In this document: positions 34,205 to 46,100 of the stretch, piece by piece
How positions within the stretch are numbered: the first letter of the stretch is position 1
Layout of the letters: every line of letters starts with the position of its first letter
Notes under the pieces: generated by a model
Told to the model about the DNA's origin: nothing
The model's database searches: none
The model's input: only the letters and a program-made list of their open reading frames with translations
Assembly: GCA_021234155.1 (NCBI GenBank)
Contig: JAJEKV010000033.1
Location: forward strand, 12,779,614 to 12,843,613
Source of the DNA: Isoetes taiwanensis
Taxonomy: Eukaryota > Streptophyta > Lycopodiopsida > Isoetales > Isoetaceae
DNA length: 64,000 bases
Direction of reading: 5' to 3'
Translations under genes and position numbers: made by a program

Positions 34205-34575
34205 TGCTTTAGTTAGGGCCCGAAGGGCCCAAAAATTTTTTTAATATAACAATCAACACACAACTACCATTAACATTATTAATACAAACCATTGCATTTA
34301 ACACATTTAAATTAAAATCCCCCTTAAACCCCCTTTGGTTTGGGTGCATATTCACACGGGGGGTTACGTAGGGCAGCGAGAGCCCCAAAAATATATTTAT
34401 ATAATACATGTACAACATTAACACCATTAAGTACATTCTCTCAAATCTTATAGTATTTTGCAAACCTTAATATACAGGATACAAAAACTTGTACATGCAT
34501 ACCCCACAAACGAGGATCGCTATGTACGGTCCAGATCTTGGAATAAAGGGCAAATATGCCCATCCAACGACTCGT
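34205..34575. repeat. Dispersed 'ggtttgggtgcatattca' repeat, copy 3 (rearranged)
   Basis: 34212-34365 carries one unit in the same orientation as 28022-28270, beginning GGGCCCGAAGGGCCC. 34495-34570 carries the tail block in reverse orientation; its reverse complement has 'tagcgatcctcgtttgtggg' and 'ttggatgggcatat'. The head and tail are thus inverted relative to each other compared with copy 2. Confidence 0.65.
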
Positions 34576-35384
34576 TGCGGTCACGGCCCGACAATGCGGC
34601 ATTAGTCTTGAGCATGTGGAAGGTAGACGTGATGGATTAGCATTTTTAGCTGTAAATGGTATTTGTGTAAATTTTATGGAGATGATACTTAAATGTGTTA
34701 CACTTTCATACATATTATTATAGTAAATGTGTTATTAAGTGATGTTCAAGATATATAGATTTAATAAGAAATGCATCAATATGCTTTCCTTGCCTAGGGG
34801 GTTGCACCCAAACACATATGAGATATTAATATAAGTGACACTATTAGTTCCTATGCTACATTGTGACATCTGCTCAGATAGTGCAACAAAGAGCTTTTTT
34901 CAAGCTCACATAGATTATAATTTGTAATTGTCCAAGTAAACAGATCTTAGTTCCACACATACAGAAAAAAAAAAACAGAAAACAGATGAAGCCTAAGCCT
35001 CACGTACACCAAGTTGCTTGCAAGGGATTGTCGCAGTTTATTCTCTACAAATGGCCTACAAAGTAGATTGAAGTTCCTCTAAAATTGCATATACAGTTTG
35101 TAGAAACTAATCCATGTTGAACTACAGATCTCAATAATCCATGTTGAACTGCAGATCTCAATAATCCATATTGAACTGCAAATCTCAAACAAATGATCAT
35201 GTTATTTTGTGGTGGTAAGAGCAGCATGAACATGCAATTTTTCATGTTTTCGGGTTTCAGAACAGGGGCAAAGACGTAATTTTTTGAAAGAATCCCAATG
35301 AATCTTTTACAAAAAAAAGCTATTTCTATTGCCAATGAGTTCTAACAATCACTGCAAACAAATTCAACTTCAGATAATGAACAT
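34576..35384. other. Intergenic, no gene recognised
   Basis: AT-rich sequence without a recognisable gene. It contains the 27-bp tandem repeat at 35107-35190. Confidence 0.5.
35107..35190. repeat. 27-bp tandem repeat, three units
   Basis: The unit begins AATCCATGTTGAACTGCAGA and closes with TCTCAAT. It occurs three times with one to three changes per unit. Confidence 0.85.
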
Positions 35385-35960
35385 AACATTTGCGGGGACA
35401 TTAGCTTTTCCATCAAATAATACAGATTTTGGGATCTCTTTTGGGAAGCTAGTCAACACCACTGTTTCCTTTCTTAGAGGCTGCAACCATTCCATCACTT
35501 TCTCCTACATTTGTGGCTAAAGCAACCAAATGTGTTGTTTTAAGTGCATTTGCAGCAAGTTATAATGTTATGGCCTTGTGATTGAATAGTGGCAATGGCT
35601 CTGCGAAATGCATGCATATCTAGAGATGGGTCTGCTTAGTGCAGAGATCCTTAGTAGAGATGGGCCTGCTTAGTGCAAGCTTAGCTAGAGATAGTATGCT
35701 TTAAAATGTCTTATGCTTGATAGGTTGGGTGCATGTTAAATAGACAAATGCAAGGATAAGTTGCTGCAGCGCTTTTGTGTGATTAGGCTAGTTGCTTGCC
35801 TAGGAAATCTGCTGGTTCCCATGGATAGATCTGCATGCTTAGGGGCAGGACAGAGATAAGTTACGACATGTTATTCATCCTAAGGCTTAAATGGTGGACT
35901 GCTTGTGGTTACAGTTTGCTACGCATATCAGTGATCAATGCAAACACATTTCCAACATGA
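35385..35960. repeat. Local duplication, copy A (uninterrupted)
   Basis: This matches 37036-37162 joined to 48724-49030. Landmarks are 'acattagcttttccatcaaa', 'gaggctgcaaccattccatc' and 'gagatgggcctgcttagtgc'. It shows the empty site of the large LTR retrotransposon: here 'tacatttgtggctaaagc' is continuous. Confidence 0.85.
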
Positions 35961-36153
35961 GCTTTAAATTGTTGTCTAATCTGCATGCCATACATGAAAT
36001 TAGAACAATGAAAGAAAAACGCCAGGCTTTCGATTATGTATGCAAAAAAATAAAAGTTCTTGATAAATGAAATGGCTTCATTGGCTCAAGAAACTAATAA
36101 CCTAAGAAACTTAAATCTTACCTTAACTTGTGCAAGTGTAAGCTCCATGGAAT

Positions 36154-36920
36154 TTTTTTTTTTTTTTTGAAGAACTGTGTCATCAATATATTAAAAGAAT
36201 GGTAATGTTACAAAGCAAGTGAGGAGGAAGGAGAACTGCCCCAAAGAGACAGCGATACCTCGACTCCACAACAAACTCACAGAAAAACTGCAACTCTACT
36301 GCTGTACAAACCGACCATCACCATCTACAACACCCAAGAAGTCCCGCCAAATGGAAAACTTCCGCTCTACTAATCCCAGGAACACCAGAAAGCTTTGAAA
36401 TAGCTTGTACCTGAGTCGAGGAATCAGAGAGGCTGCAGGCTGCTGAATCCCCTGAAAGATCCACAACCGCCGCCGCTTCCAAATCAGCCACACCAACCAA
36501 CCCGCCACGACGGATGCAAGGCTTCTTTGCCGCAAGCAAGAGCGGCCAAGCACCGAGATACACATGAAGCAAAGAAGCTGGCGGCTAGTTAATCTCACTG
36601 AAAGCAGCCCTGATCCAATCCCAGGCAACCTGCAAGTGAGGGCATAAAACCAGACAATGCTCCACAGTCTCACGATGAAGGCCACAGCAAGGGCAGAGAG
36701 GGCTCACACCCGGCCTAAACTGACTCACAAGGGCATTCACCCTGATACAGCGGTGCACCACCTGCCACAGAAGCACCCTAACCTTCGGTGGGAGAAGTGA
36801 GCTCCATGTCCACGTCCAAACCGAGCGCCATCGAGAACCCGGAAGCTGCAGAGACCACTTGCCTGAAGGGGGCAGAGTGTCATGAATAGCCAACACCCGG
36901 TAACAAGACCGCACAAAACA
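36154..36920 (-). mobile_element. 5'-truncated L1-type LINE with 14-bp target-site duplication
   Basis: A poly(T) run on the plus strand (about 36153-36168) is the poly(A) tail of a minus-strand insertion. Flanks carry the exact duplication AAGCTCCATGGAAT at 36140-36153 and 36921-36934. The insert of about 767 bp encodes a terminal piece of LINE ORF2. The frame at 36585-37016 has PPKVRVLLWQVVHRCIRVNA and a C-x2-C...H...C zinc-binding block (SPLCPCCGLHRETVEHCLVL), the zf-RVT domain found at the C terminus of plant LINE ORF2. It shares about 160 bp with the left end of the LINE at 49738. Confidence 0.9.
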
Positions 36921-36934
36921 AAGCTCCATGGAAT

Positions 36935-37162
36935 GTTGTATGAATTGGAAAGCTAATATGTGTACAACCAAAGCAGTACATTCCATGCCATTCTTTGAAC
37001 TGGAAATAACATTCACAGAACTACATAAAATAGTTCTCTATGGGGACATTAGCTTTTCCACCAAATAATACAGATTTTGGGATCTCTTTTGAGAAGCTAG
37101 TCAACACCACTATTTCCTCCCTTAGAGGCTGCAACCATTCCATCACTTTCTCCTACATTTGT
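36935..37162. repeat. Local duplication, copy B left part
   Basis: 36937-37040 recurs at about 49036-49135 ('aagctaatatgtgtacaacc' and following). 37036-37162 recurs in copy A (35385 onward). It ends with TTTGT at 37158-37162, the left target-site duplication of the LTR element. Confidence 0.85.
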
Positions 37163-37286
37163 TGTGACGTTCAAAGCCACGATATCGCCCTCGGATTTAT
37201 ATATCGCCACGCCCGTCGCGTACACGCCACCCCGACTGACGTGTACGCCAACGTGTAGCCAAGTGGGTAGCCCCTAGGGGGCAACT

Positions 37287-37530
37287 TGCTAAGAATGTGC
37301 ATTAGTATTAATGTGCACATTTTCCAATGTACACATTAATGTGGGCACACATTTCCATGTGGCCACTTGATGCCAAGTGGGCCATACCCATAGGTGCAAT
37401 TAATGTGCACATTTTCCAATGTACACATTCATTAATGTGCACACATTTCCATGTGAGCACATTTGGGTGCACACATTTCCATGTGGGCACATTTGGCCAC
37501 CTAGCCCTTAAAGGCAAGTGGGCCCTTTTC
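37287..37530. repeat. U3 cluster of short palindromes and direct repeats
   Basis: CACATTTCCATGTG-type words and AATGTGCACATTTTCCAATG blocks recur several times, and CCACTTGATGCCAAGTGG is itself a palindrome. The cluster lies 60-300 bp upstream of the TATA-like box, and an identical cluster is in the right LTR (47146-47388). The position suggests promoter or enhancer repeats. The repetitive 69- and 74-residue open frames here are by-products. Confidence 0.7.
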
Positions 37531-37588
37531 CCAATTATCCCACATGCCTAAAGGGGATAATTGGAAACCCTAGCCAACCCCCTTGTCT

Positions 37589-37596
37589 ATTTAAGT
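37589..37596 (+). promoter_or_regulatory. TATA-like box of the 5' LTR
   Basis: TATTTAAG follows 'cccccttgtc'. The same box is at about 47447-47454 in the 3' LTR. It is the best candidate core promoter in the LTR. Confidence 0.5.
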
Positions 37597-38874
37597 AGGA
37601 GAACCCTAACTTGCCCATTTTCGTTTCTAGGGTTTTAGAACTCTGTTTTGGCTGCCTCATACCAAAACCGCCTTCCGAACTTCTGCACCGAGAGGATTGC
37701 AACGTTAGTTTCCCTTGATTCAAGTGTTTTGGGATGGGGATGGTCGAGCTCAGGTCGGGGAGGAGGAACTCAAGGATGGGGTATTTAGGCAATTTAGTAG
37801 TCTAAACCCCATTTCAGACCATCGAATCAGCAGGTTTAGCCTCTTAAATTGCCCATAGCAACCCCCTCTAGATCTCTAGATAGCAGATTCTAACTAAAGA
37901 ACCTAACTCTATGATGTAGATTAGATCTAGTTCTTTAGTTCTCTGTGAAGTATATGTATGATGTATCTCTATGAACTCCTTGTATTGGGAAGGGGGGTAG
38001 AGACCTAAAGCTTTGTAGTTGATGCTCCTAGAGTAGCCTCTCTAGCACACTGTAGATGCGGCCTGTGCACAAGAGCCACACCAGGTTGTGGGTGAAGGGG
38101 CGACCGGGCTTATAAGGAGATTAGGTGTTGACTCTTGAGCGATCCCTATGGTGTGTTAGTGCTTTAGGGATCATTGTGACTAGGTCTAATGGCTTGCCCC
38201 ACTGCGTGTGGGCAAGGCATGGGCTCACACTCGTGAGGTAGTGGATATGACCTTCCATTGAGTTCAAGTCGAATCACGGCGGTGGCCCTCTAGTCACCTT
38301 GAGTCGCATGTAGATCTCTCGGAGGGAGTGATCCCTACCGCCCCATCGAACTGGGGAGATGAAACCCGTGAATAGCCCTTTGGCTATGCATCGGCTGGCT
38401 CTCTGGTCCAGTCCCAACACTTTTCAGCCTACTGCGCAAAGTGTGCACGGGGAGGGGCGGATGGAGTGGACAACCCTAAGCCATGTTCTTATGCCAGCCA
38501 AATCCATTGCCATGAATTTGCATGCGCAATGAACTCACGGAGACCCAAGCCGGCCGGTCCTCCCTTTGAGTCCGAGCCTTGGGTAGGATTTCCTCTATGC
38601 ACAGGCCGATCATTGTCTTTTGCAGATGTGATGTGCCACCTGTAAGGGTGGGTATATGTGTTGCTCTCATATCTTCGACATGTATGTTTACGCTTCCGCA
38701 GCTAGGTAGGCCCTGAGGGAGACGGGGTACAATGACCCTTTCACTCTTCCCACTGGAACCCGTCACGGTTGCAGTGTTATGTGAAGGGCCCTGTATCGGC
38801 ATGGAGCTGGTATGGGGGAAGAACTCCTGTTTGTATACGGTGAGTGCACCGTATGCGAGTAGGGGACGTCACAG

Positions 38875-38890
38875 TGGTATCAGAGCAATG
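38875..38890 (+). promoter_or_regulatory. Primer-binding site (initiator Met tRNA)
   Basis: TGGTATCAGAGCAATG starts one base after the 5' LTR end. It is the exact plant tRNA-iMet complement used by most Ty1/copia and many Ty3/gypsy elements. Confidence 0.92.
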
Positions 38891-39075
38891 TTCTTGGAGA
38901 CCAAGAGCAAAGCACTGACCATGCTCCCAGTAGTACTAACTTGATAGGATCCTCAAACCTCGAGTAGCGGGAAATTTTTTTCCTGGGGTAGAGCTAGTAA
39001 TTATCTAAGATTAGGATAATTAGAGAACATAGGCACTTAAGAGATCCTACTAAATTTCAGGCACTCTTGGCCAAT

Positions 39076-39145
39076 GACTCCAAGAGTGCGCCAGGAGCAT
39101 GTTAGGTTCAGACCTAATGGCCCTCTCGCGCACTCTTAGAGTAGT
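39076..39145. repeat. Double palindrome 1 of 5
   Basis: The outer arms CTCCAAGAGTGCGC and GCGCACTCTTAGAG enclose an inner palindrome TTAGGTTCAGACCTAA. The unpaired part keeps the 'CAGGAGCATG' linker. Confidence 0.85.
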
Positions 39146-39290
39146 CACCCCATATGAACCCTAGAACTTGGCCTTAGGAACTCCAAATGGTAAAATAAAA
39201 GATGAAATCCCAATCAAAAAGCTCAAAATAGCTAGAATTATATGTTAAAACATCGAAAAAACATTAAGTACAAGTCACTTTTGGAACAAT

Positions 39291-39358
39291 GACTCCAAGA
39301 GTGCGCCAGAGTATAGTTAGGTCCCGACCTAACCCCCTCCTCGCGCACTCTTAGAGTC
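39291..39358. repeat. Double palindrome 2 of 5
   Basis: The outer arms GACTCCAAGAGTGCGC and GCGCACTCTTAGAGTC enclose the inner palindrome GTTAGGTCCCGACCTAAC. This is the most complete copy. Confidence 0.88.
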
Positions 39359-39503
39359 ATCCCTAAAAGTGACCTCAAAAATTGATCATAACTTACTCAA
39401 ATGGTAAAGGTAATAATAGAATCTTGTTTATAATGATTAAATTAGTGGGAAACGCATGTTAAATTGTGTAAAGGGGATAAGTTTAGAGCGGAAAGGGACA
39501 ACA

Positions 39504-39569
39504 CCTCTAAGGGTGCGCCAGGGCATAGTTAGGTCTGGACCTAATACCCTCCTCGCGCATGCTTAGAGG
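39504..39569. repeat. Double palindrome 3 of 5, with changed but still paired arms
   Basis: The outer arms are CCTCTAAG and CTTAGAGG in place of GACTCcaAG and CTtaGAGTC. Both sides changed together, so pairing is kept. The inner palindrome is TTAGGTCTGGACCTAA. Confidence 0.85.
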
Positions 39570-39900
39570 GGTTCGAGAGAAAATAGTTGAAGAAGACCTA
39601 GCTTCGATTCGAGATATGGAGGATTTCATCAACAAACCAAGAAATTAAGCAAGGCAGAGATGGAGGTCGTGCAACACTTGAAGACTCATTGGCGTGCACG
39701 CCCACGCAAAAAGACACCGAGAGACATGAGGCGTGAAGTACATCAAGAGGACAGATAAATAGAACACAAGTCGCTTTTTGTAACTAATGTGTTTATATGT
39801 GATGTATGAAAATTTCGAATAATAAAGATATATAGTCGTTAAAAAATGTGTATTCATTAGGTACGTGAGACGGAGCAAATGTGATATTTTGACTAACGAT

Positions 39901-39966
39901 TTCCAAGAGTGCGCCAGAGCATAGTTAGGTCCCAACCTAACCCCCCCTCACAAGACTCTTAGAGTC
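39901..39966. repeat. Double palindrome 4 of 5
   Basis: The arms CCAAGAGTGCGCCAGAGCAT and CAAGACTCTTAGAGTC enclose the inner palindrome GTTAGGTCCCAACCTAAC. One arm has lost its GCGC match. Confidence 0.8.
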
Positions 39967-40109
39967 ATCCAACCAACCGGGGCCTTGATTAGCCCTACTT
40001 GCTCCAAACGTAGTAATAAACAAAGAAACTTGCATTTAGGAAGAAAACTAATAGGAATTTACCCTCCCAAATGGGATTCTTGGCATCCATTAGGCAGAGA
40101 TAGGCCAAT

Positions 40110-40175
40110 GACTCCAAGAGTGCGCCAGAGGCCACTTAGGTCCCAACCTAACACCCCAAGCAAGCACTCTTAGAG
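40110..40175. repeat. Double palindrome 5 of 5
   Basis: The arms GACTCCAAGAGTGCGCCAGA and GCACTCTTAGAGA enclose the inner palindrome TTAGGTCCCAACCTAA. It is the last unit of the series. Confidence 0.8.
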
Positions 40176-43100
40176 ACGCCCAATTTTTCAAACCCCATAA
40201 CTTGAGCTCTGAGCTCCAAATCGCTTTGAAATTTGTTGCAATAGGACCGTTAGACAGCCTAGAATCCATTTATGACCTCAAATTAGGCTAGAAATGTCAA
40301 ACTTTAGCTCAAAATGACCAAAATTGCTCAAACCCTTGAATTGTTTTTCCAAACTATGGTTTGTTTGTAAATAGAAGCATACCCCATTAGTACCACAAGT
40401 ATTGCTCTCGGCCCAAAGCTGATGCCTTACTCCAAGGTAGAAGTGCCCAAGAACATCCCTTTGTGATAGTCATCTAAACCTCAGCATAGCAACCGAAGTC
40501 CAACTGTTGGTACATCACCTCTGCTCATGCCAAAAGCATAAACATTGACCTAATTTTGTGTCCTTCTAATAGAGTTTGACCTATACAGCCGCCACATTCA
40601 CACTCCCTATTGCCAGGATACCTAGAAAGGAGCTAGAGTCTAGAGCTGCCCAAGTCACTCCGTGTGTAGAGATTGGACCCCCCCAAACCAACTTTGCTAG
40701 GACCTTAGAGTATGCCTCAAACATCAGGGAGGTCCTGCAAAACAAACCCTCATTTCATGCCATACCACACGGCCTAAGGTCCATAGACTTGTAGATTAAA
40801 GAGATGTCTCCAATAATGCTGCTCGAGCCATCTTGCTTGCTTATAGAGCCCAAAAAGGTAGGAGAGCCCTTCAAGTAGACCCTTAGACTCTAGGATATAC
40901 GAGAGTTGCTTTTCAAGCACTGGGGCCAGAGCCCACGATTTGGCCGAGAGGCTTAACTTTGAAGACATCAAGGTCCCAGCCGATGTACAAACAGATAAGA
41001 AGAGGAGACCGAAAAGCAGACCCAAGAGAGGGAAGCACAACGACAAACACCTCAACCGACAAACGAGTAGAACAGGACACCACCGACCTATCATCAATCT
41101 CCATCAAATGGGAAGAATATTGGTAACCAACGGCACCAAGAATGTTCTAGATGTCAACCTCCCGGCTACCACGTCCACGAGCTCACATCAGAAAGAGGAT
41201 CTCAACGCCTTCACCAACTCGACGCACATGAGTTTCAAATGGAAGAACGCGAGACAACAAAATACAGGTACAGGAAGATGTTAGGCATCGATGTCGCGTT
41301 AGCATCACGAGCTAGGGCCAGAGGGCATAATCTTCCGTCGAGGAGACAACTCATGGCTTACACAGAGCGTATAGAAACCGGGAGGGAAGATCACCACGAC
41401 CTTGCAGCCCAAAGCAGCTCAAGCTAACGTCAACAAAAGGAGTAACCAAGCTAGGCAACCACAAAGCACCTAAGGCTGACCAAGATGAGCCTCCAGCTCC
41501 CTTGCACCAGCAGGAGAACTTTCATCGGTTCCAAAAAGGTAGGAGACCATGAGAGGGAGGAGACGCATATCAAGGAACATTTCCGACTTCGAAGGCCTCA
41601 GACGCGACTAGGGGCAAGACCAAGGAGGAGAATATTCTGCTCAAACAGGAATTCGGACCCGTGAACACCTAGAAACCAAAGGAAGGGCGGCTTTACTCAC
41701 GCCAGCCAAGGAGTGCACTTCGAATGGTTAGCACCCAAAGGACGGAGGAGACCACCTAGCCAGCGAGGTAGAAATCACGCTTAAAGGCTTACCCGGAAGG
41801 AGCTACGGTAAGTGCAATGGAGATGACCACACTTCCGTGCAATGAGAGAGCCACCTCGAATGAAGCAAAGCCCAAGCAACAGAGTCGACTTTCAGAAATT
41901 CAACTCGGGGAATGACAATGCCCGCCCACCGACCACGATCTCGTGAGCTTCAAGACATTCAAGAATGCCCGACCGCAACAGCCGGTGACCCTACTCAAGC
42001 TCGATCAATGGCACCGCAATCAGCAATCTTGCAACAACACACCGCATGTAGGGACGTGGCGTTACCGCGATTCCTCGCTGATTTAACATACACAACAAGG
42101 AGGAGCATCTTTTTCAAGGGATCACATCGACGAACACTCTTCGCAACTTGAGGTGATCAGCTCGGATCAGACATAAAGCTCAACAATAGTAGCAGCATCT
42201 CAAGGAATCCCTGAGTCAACCCGAACGAAGAAGATGCAAAAAACCAAGAATCAAATGCAATAGGAGGAAGGGAAAACCTAGAGGAGTATAAATAATTAGG
42301 TAGGTCTTAAGTAGTTGTTTTGCAAAAGTGGATGAATTAAAATCCCAATGTAAATGCGTATATGTCTATTGTATATCTAGGATGTCCACATATATAGTGG
42401 AGAAACATGGGTTTAAAGTCATGTTTTACTGATTTAGCGCTTAGATCAGGAAGCTCCTTCACTTCGACTACCAAAGGAGGAAGCAAGGAGGCACAACTAT
42501 AGCCCAAGATCAAAATGGAAGAGCAACTACGAGGGAGAAACGACGAGAGGCCAAGCAAACCTTCAACTCCAAACACTTCGGGAAATGCCCTCAAGCAGAA
42601 GACTGCTCGGCCACCCAATGTTAGAATAAGAGACAACACCGATCATGTCAAGATCATCAACGCGGCACGTGACATCGCCGTGTATAACACTACCTCTTGT
42701 AGCAAGTGGCAAGACTTGACTAACTTATGACATGAGTGGCCTCAACAATGGAAGGAGGAACACCCCGACATCAACGAGCCAACTAAGAAGGCAACATCTC
42801 GACGACCATAATCCCACCTTGTGGTAATATAGGGTGATGCGCTATGACACGTGTATTAGATGGAGATGCACTATTTAAAGGCAATCATGATGAGGAGACA
42901 TGCCTCCAACAACTAGGTGACGGCTTCGTCAGGTACTCCTACCAGTAATTAGAAGAGAAGAAGCCGACCATATCTCCGACATGTGGCACGTCAAACGCCC
43001 AAGGTAGAAGCATTCGACACCTTAACGACAAGGATAGCAACTGAAGCACCTTCGGCAAAAAGAGAGTTCAAGATAATAGCCAAGCTATTCAACGACAAGA

Positions 43101-46100
43101 GTATATCTAAAGGTGTACTTCTTCAACTCAAGGATCAAGTCGCGCGGTATATAAGGATCCATCATCCCGACAATATAGCCAGCAGGGAGGAGAGCCATGA
43201 TGCTTTACTTGCCAGAGAGACCGACATGCATAGAGGGACAAAGGTCAGGAACTGAAAGCTGGAGAAGTGCTAGCAACCGACTTCTTCCACGAGCTCCCTA
43301 GAGGCAACAGGAGGACCAAAACTGAAGAGCACAATCAAAGCCACCGGAGGGTACCTCAAGGCAAGAAGACGGCATAGCACTGTGGAACGTGTTAACGTCC
43401 AAGCCATGCGATCGAGGGGATCAAACGAGGAAGTTTGGAAGCTCGATGGAGAACCAACTAGGTGAGGCGAGCCGATGACTTGCACGCGGCCTTGCATGCA
43501 ACTTGGTGAACCCAAGGATGAACGATTCAAAGAACAACTGCAGAAGAGAACAACTCCAGAGGAGTATAGCCAAAGGAATCGCGCACAGCCTCAAGAGACG
43601 CCTCCAAATAGCTTCAAGTATCATGAAGGGGGAAACAATTACAGCCCGAGAACAGAATCAGGAGGCAGACAGAAATGTCGAAGCATCAACGACCAGCACA
43701 CCTTTAGTTAGAATGTGATGCAAAGCGTGTTGTGCCATAGCCGACAAACATCGGAGGGCCCAAGTATATCAACAAGTTACCCCGGAGTACGAGCTGACGT
43801 ACAAATAGGAGGATATAGATCGTCAACACCATGCCACCGGAAGGAACACCGATGACATTACCAAGGAGTAGGTGTGCAACTCGAACGGAGGCACAAGGGG
43901 GACTTAATAGCTCTATTAGTAATTGTAATTATGTAAGCTATATGCTTTGCATATATAGTTCCCTTGTTATTTCTTCCCTCCCATAGCGTAACAAATCAAA
44001 CGAAGAGATGTCAGCCAATTTGCAGGGGTGAAGCAATCAACATCTTCAACACTCTTCGAGCAACGCGATAACGACAAGAGGACTCGATGTATGAGACGTC
44101 GATGGAGTCGAGGAAACAATATCGGATATAGAGTCATCCTTTAGCTGCCAAGACAAAGAGTTCAAGATGAAAGATCTTTTTCAACGGCGCCACCTTCAGG
44201 CTTTTGAAAAGCGGCATGGAAGATTTCAAGTGACCAACTACACCATCAAAGACCAGCAAGGAGAGGCTTCTAAACGAACAAAGTCAACCTCTACATCAAA
44301 GAGGAGCCACTGTCAAGGAGACTGAAGTATCGAGCGACTCGGAAGAACGTTACCTTGCTCCTTCAAGCAGGCAACGAGCGGATGAGCTTCTAGCAAGCTC
44401 AAAGATCTAAGGCCATGGGGCCTAGTAGGTTAAATGTATGGATGGTAACATCCATATTGGGATTAGAAGGCAATTCCGGATATTCTCGTTGAAAGGATTG
44501 CCCAATTGGGAAGGAGACGCATAGGAGTAACTAAAATTATACACGATTGTTAACAGACATCCAACGTATTGAAACCACTTGGTGAGATTGATCTCCTCGC
44601 TAAGAAGGAATCATTACTAGGATAATTGTTGACCATGTATAAATCTAGTACCTCCAAAAGAATAATCCAACCGAAAGAAAAGAAGTAATCTAACAAGTCC
44701 GGCCAACTTGTTACGATGACATCAATTCGATTGGTAGGAATATTCCAAGAGCTAAATAACTAAGAAAGGGGGAATCTCTAGAATATAAAAGAATAATATA
44801 TGTAAGGTACATCTAAAATAAGAATTATAGTAATCAAATAGTCTTTTGAGACAAAAGGAATTGTCATGATGACAAAACCTTGTGGTTTAGAATCGTTCTA
44901 ACTAAGTAGGTAACCCATGCGAAATAAGAAGCGTATAACCTCTTAAGGGGAGAGAATAGATATGACGTTGTGTACAACGTCATTGAAGGGGTGCAGGACC
45001 AATTTCTTTTCGAAGAAAGTGGGAGGGCTCAATCTTATGATTGAACGTACTTGTATCGAATTGACCGACCCGTAGAATAGAGTTCACTCCGGCAATGGCC
45101 GAAGCGAATAGAGCGTAAAATAGATAGATACCTTAGGCTCAGGAGGCCTTCAACGTGCGAGACTGACGTAGTAGCTAGCTACACCAATGAAGTGGAGCAA
45201 AACTATGGGAGCAATGCAACGACCAAGTCATCTCCAAAGTACTCAACGCCAGCTCAATGGGTGGATGCGTTCTAGCCTTAGGTAAGGTGTGCGCATGTAT
45301 TATAAGCTTTAATGTGTCTTATTGATAAGTTAAATATAGATCCTAATAACGCATAGAAATTGTTGCATGTATATGTATCATAGGGAAATAAGTTAAATAA
45401 CAACGATAATGTGAGGTAGCATGTTAATTGATCCTTCTTGAAGGACATAATTCCTTCCAAGGATAGCTATATGACCGGGGTCCTTATAAATATAGATAGA
45501 AAATAGAATTCGGATATACTTAAGTATATCTTAGGGATATATTTCCAAGGGTAATGCAGACCCAAGGAAGAGAATAAGAAGCACATCTAATTCTTGTGTA
45601 TGATAATTAAAACCTTGTCTATGTAACAATAGGTAGGAAGTAGGGTTATTGTTTAAATAATCACGATCTAAAAGTCGTTAAATATTGCAAAGCTTAGAGT
45701 AAATTTAATTGTACTATCGGAAGTAATATATCCAATACTATGATAATGTTAATTCATAAATATTACCTTAGGGTAATTATGTTAATCACATGCATTAGGG
45801 AGCGTAAAAAAAAAAAAAAAAAAATTGGCTCGTGCATGTCGATTTGTGTTTAGATTAGTTTCATGTGTAGTTAAGATTAATGCGCATGCAACCTATGCTT
45901 GGTATGGATTGCATGCGTTGTTACCGGATGATGAGACCACTACGGTGATCTCTAGGGCGTGGTGTAATGTCAATGTAGGCATGACCGCGTTTCACCGGAC
46001 GAGTGGAAGGTAGATTAGAAAGTCTATACGTCCCGCGGAAGTAGATGACCTCGAGAGAAAGGAGGTCATTAAGGAATGCATTGATAGGAAAGGCACCTTT

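Larger units (their letters stand above)
37163..38873 (+). repeat. 5' LTR (1,711 bp)
   Basis: This is the partner of 47021-48723. About 400 bp (37260-37660) match with essentially one indel, and the last 230 bp are also nearly identical. The region between has clustered small differences, many at CG or CHG. A TATA-like TATTTAAG lies at 37589-37596, about 430 bp into the LTR, so U3 would be roughly the first 460 bp. Confidence 0.92.

Noticed and set aside
35329-35520. Short frame repeated at 37040-37258 ('NTDFGISFGKLVNTTVSFLR') as a conserved small protein
   Set aside because: The repetition is explained by the local DNA duplication. No ATG-anchored frame is kept on both sides and no known domain is present.
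37327-37551. Identical 74-codon frames in both LTRs (also at 47185-47409), His/Trp/Met-rich
   Set aside because: They are translations of short palindromic repeats in U3; the opposite strand is equally open and repetitive. Identity reflects recent LTR homogeneity, not coding selection.
39076-40175. CRISPR-like array (repeats with spacers)
   Set aside because: The sequence is a plant nuclear retrotransposon. Spacing is irregular (150-400 bp) and units are palindromic, so a CRISPR reading does not apply.
40940-41284. Basic 114-codon frame as a Gag nucleocapsid
   Set aside because: It is Lys/Arg-rich but has no CCHC knuckle or capsid helix pattern, and no adjoining protease.
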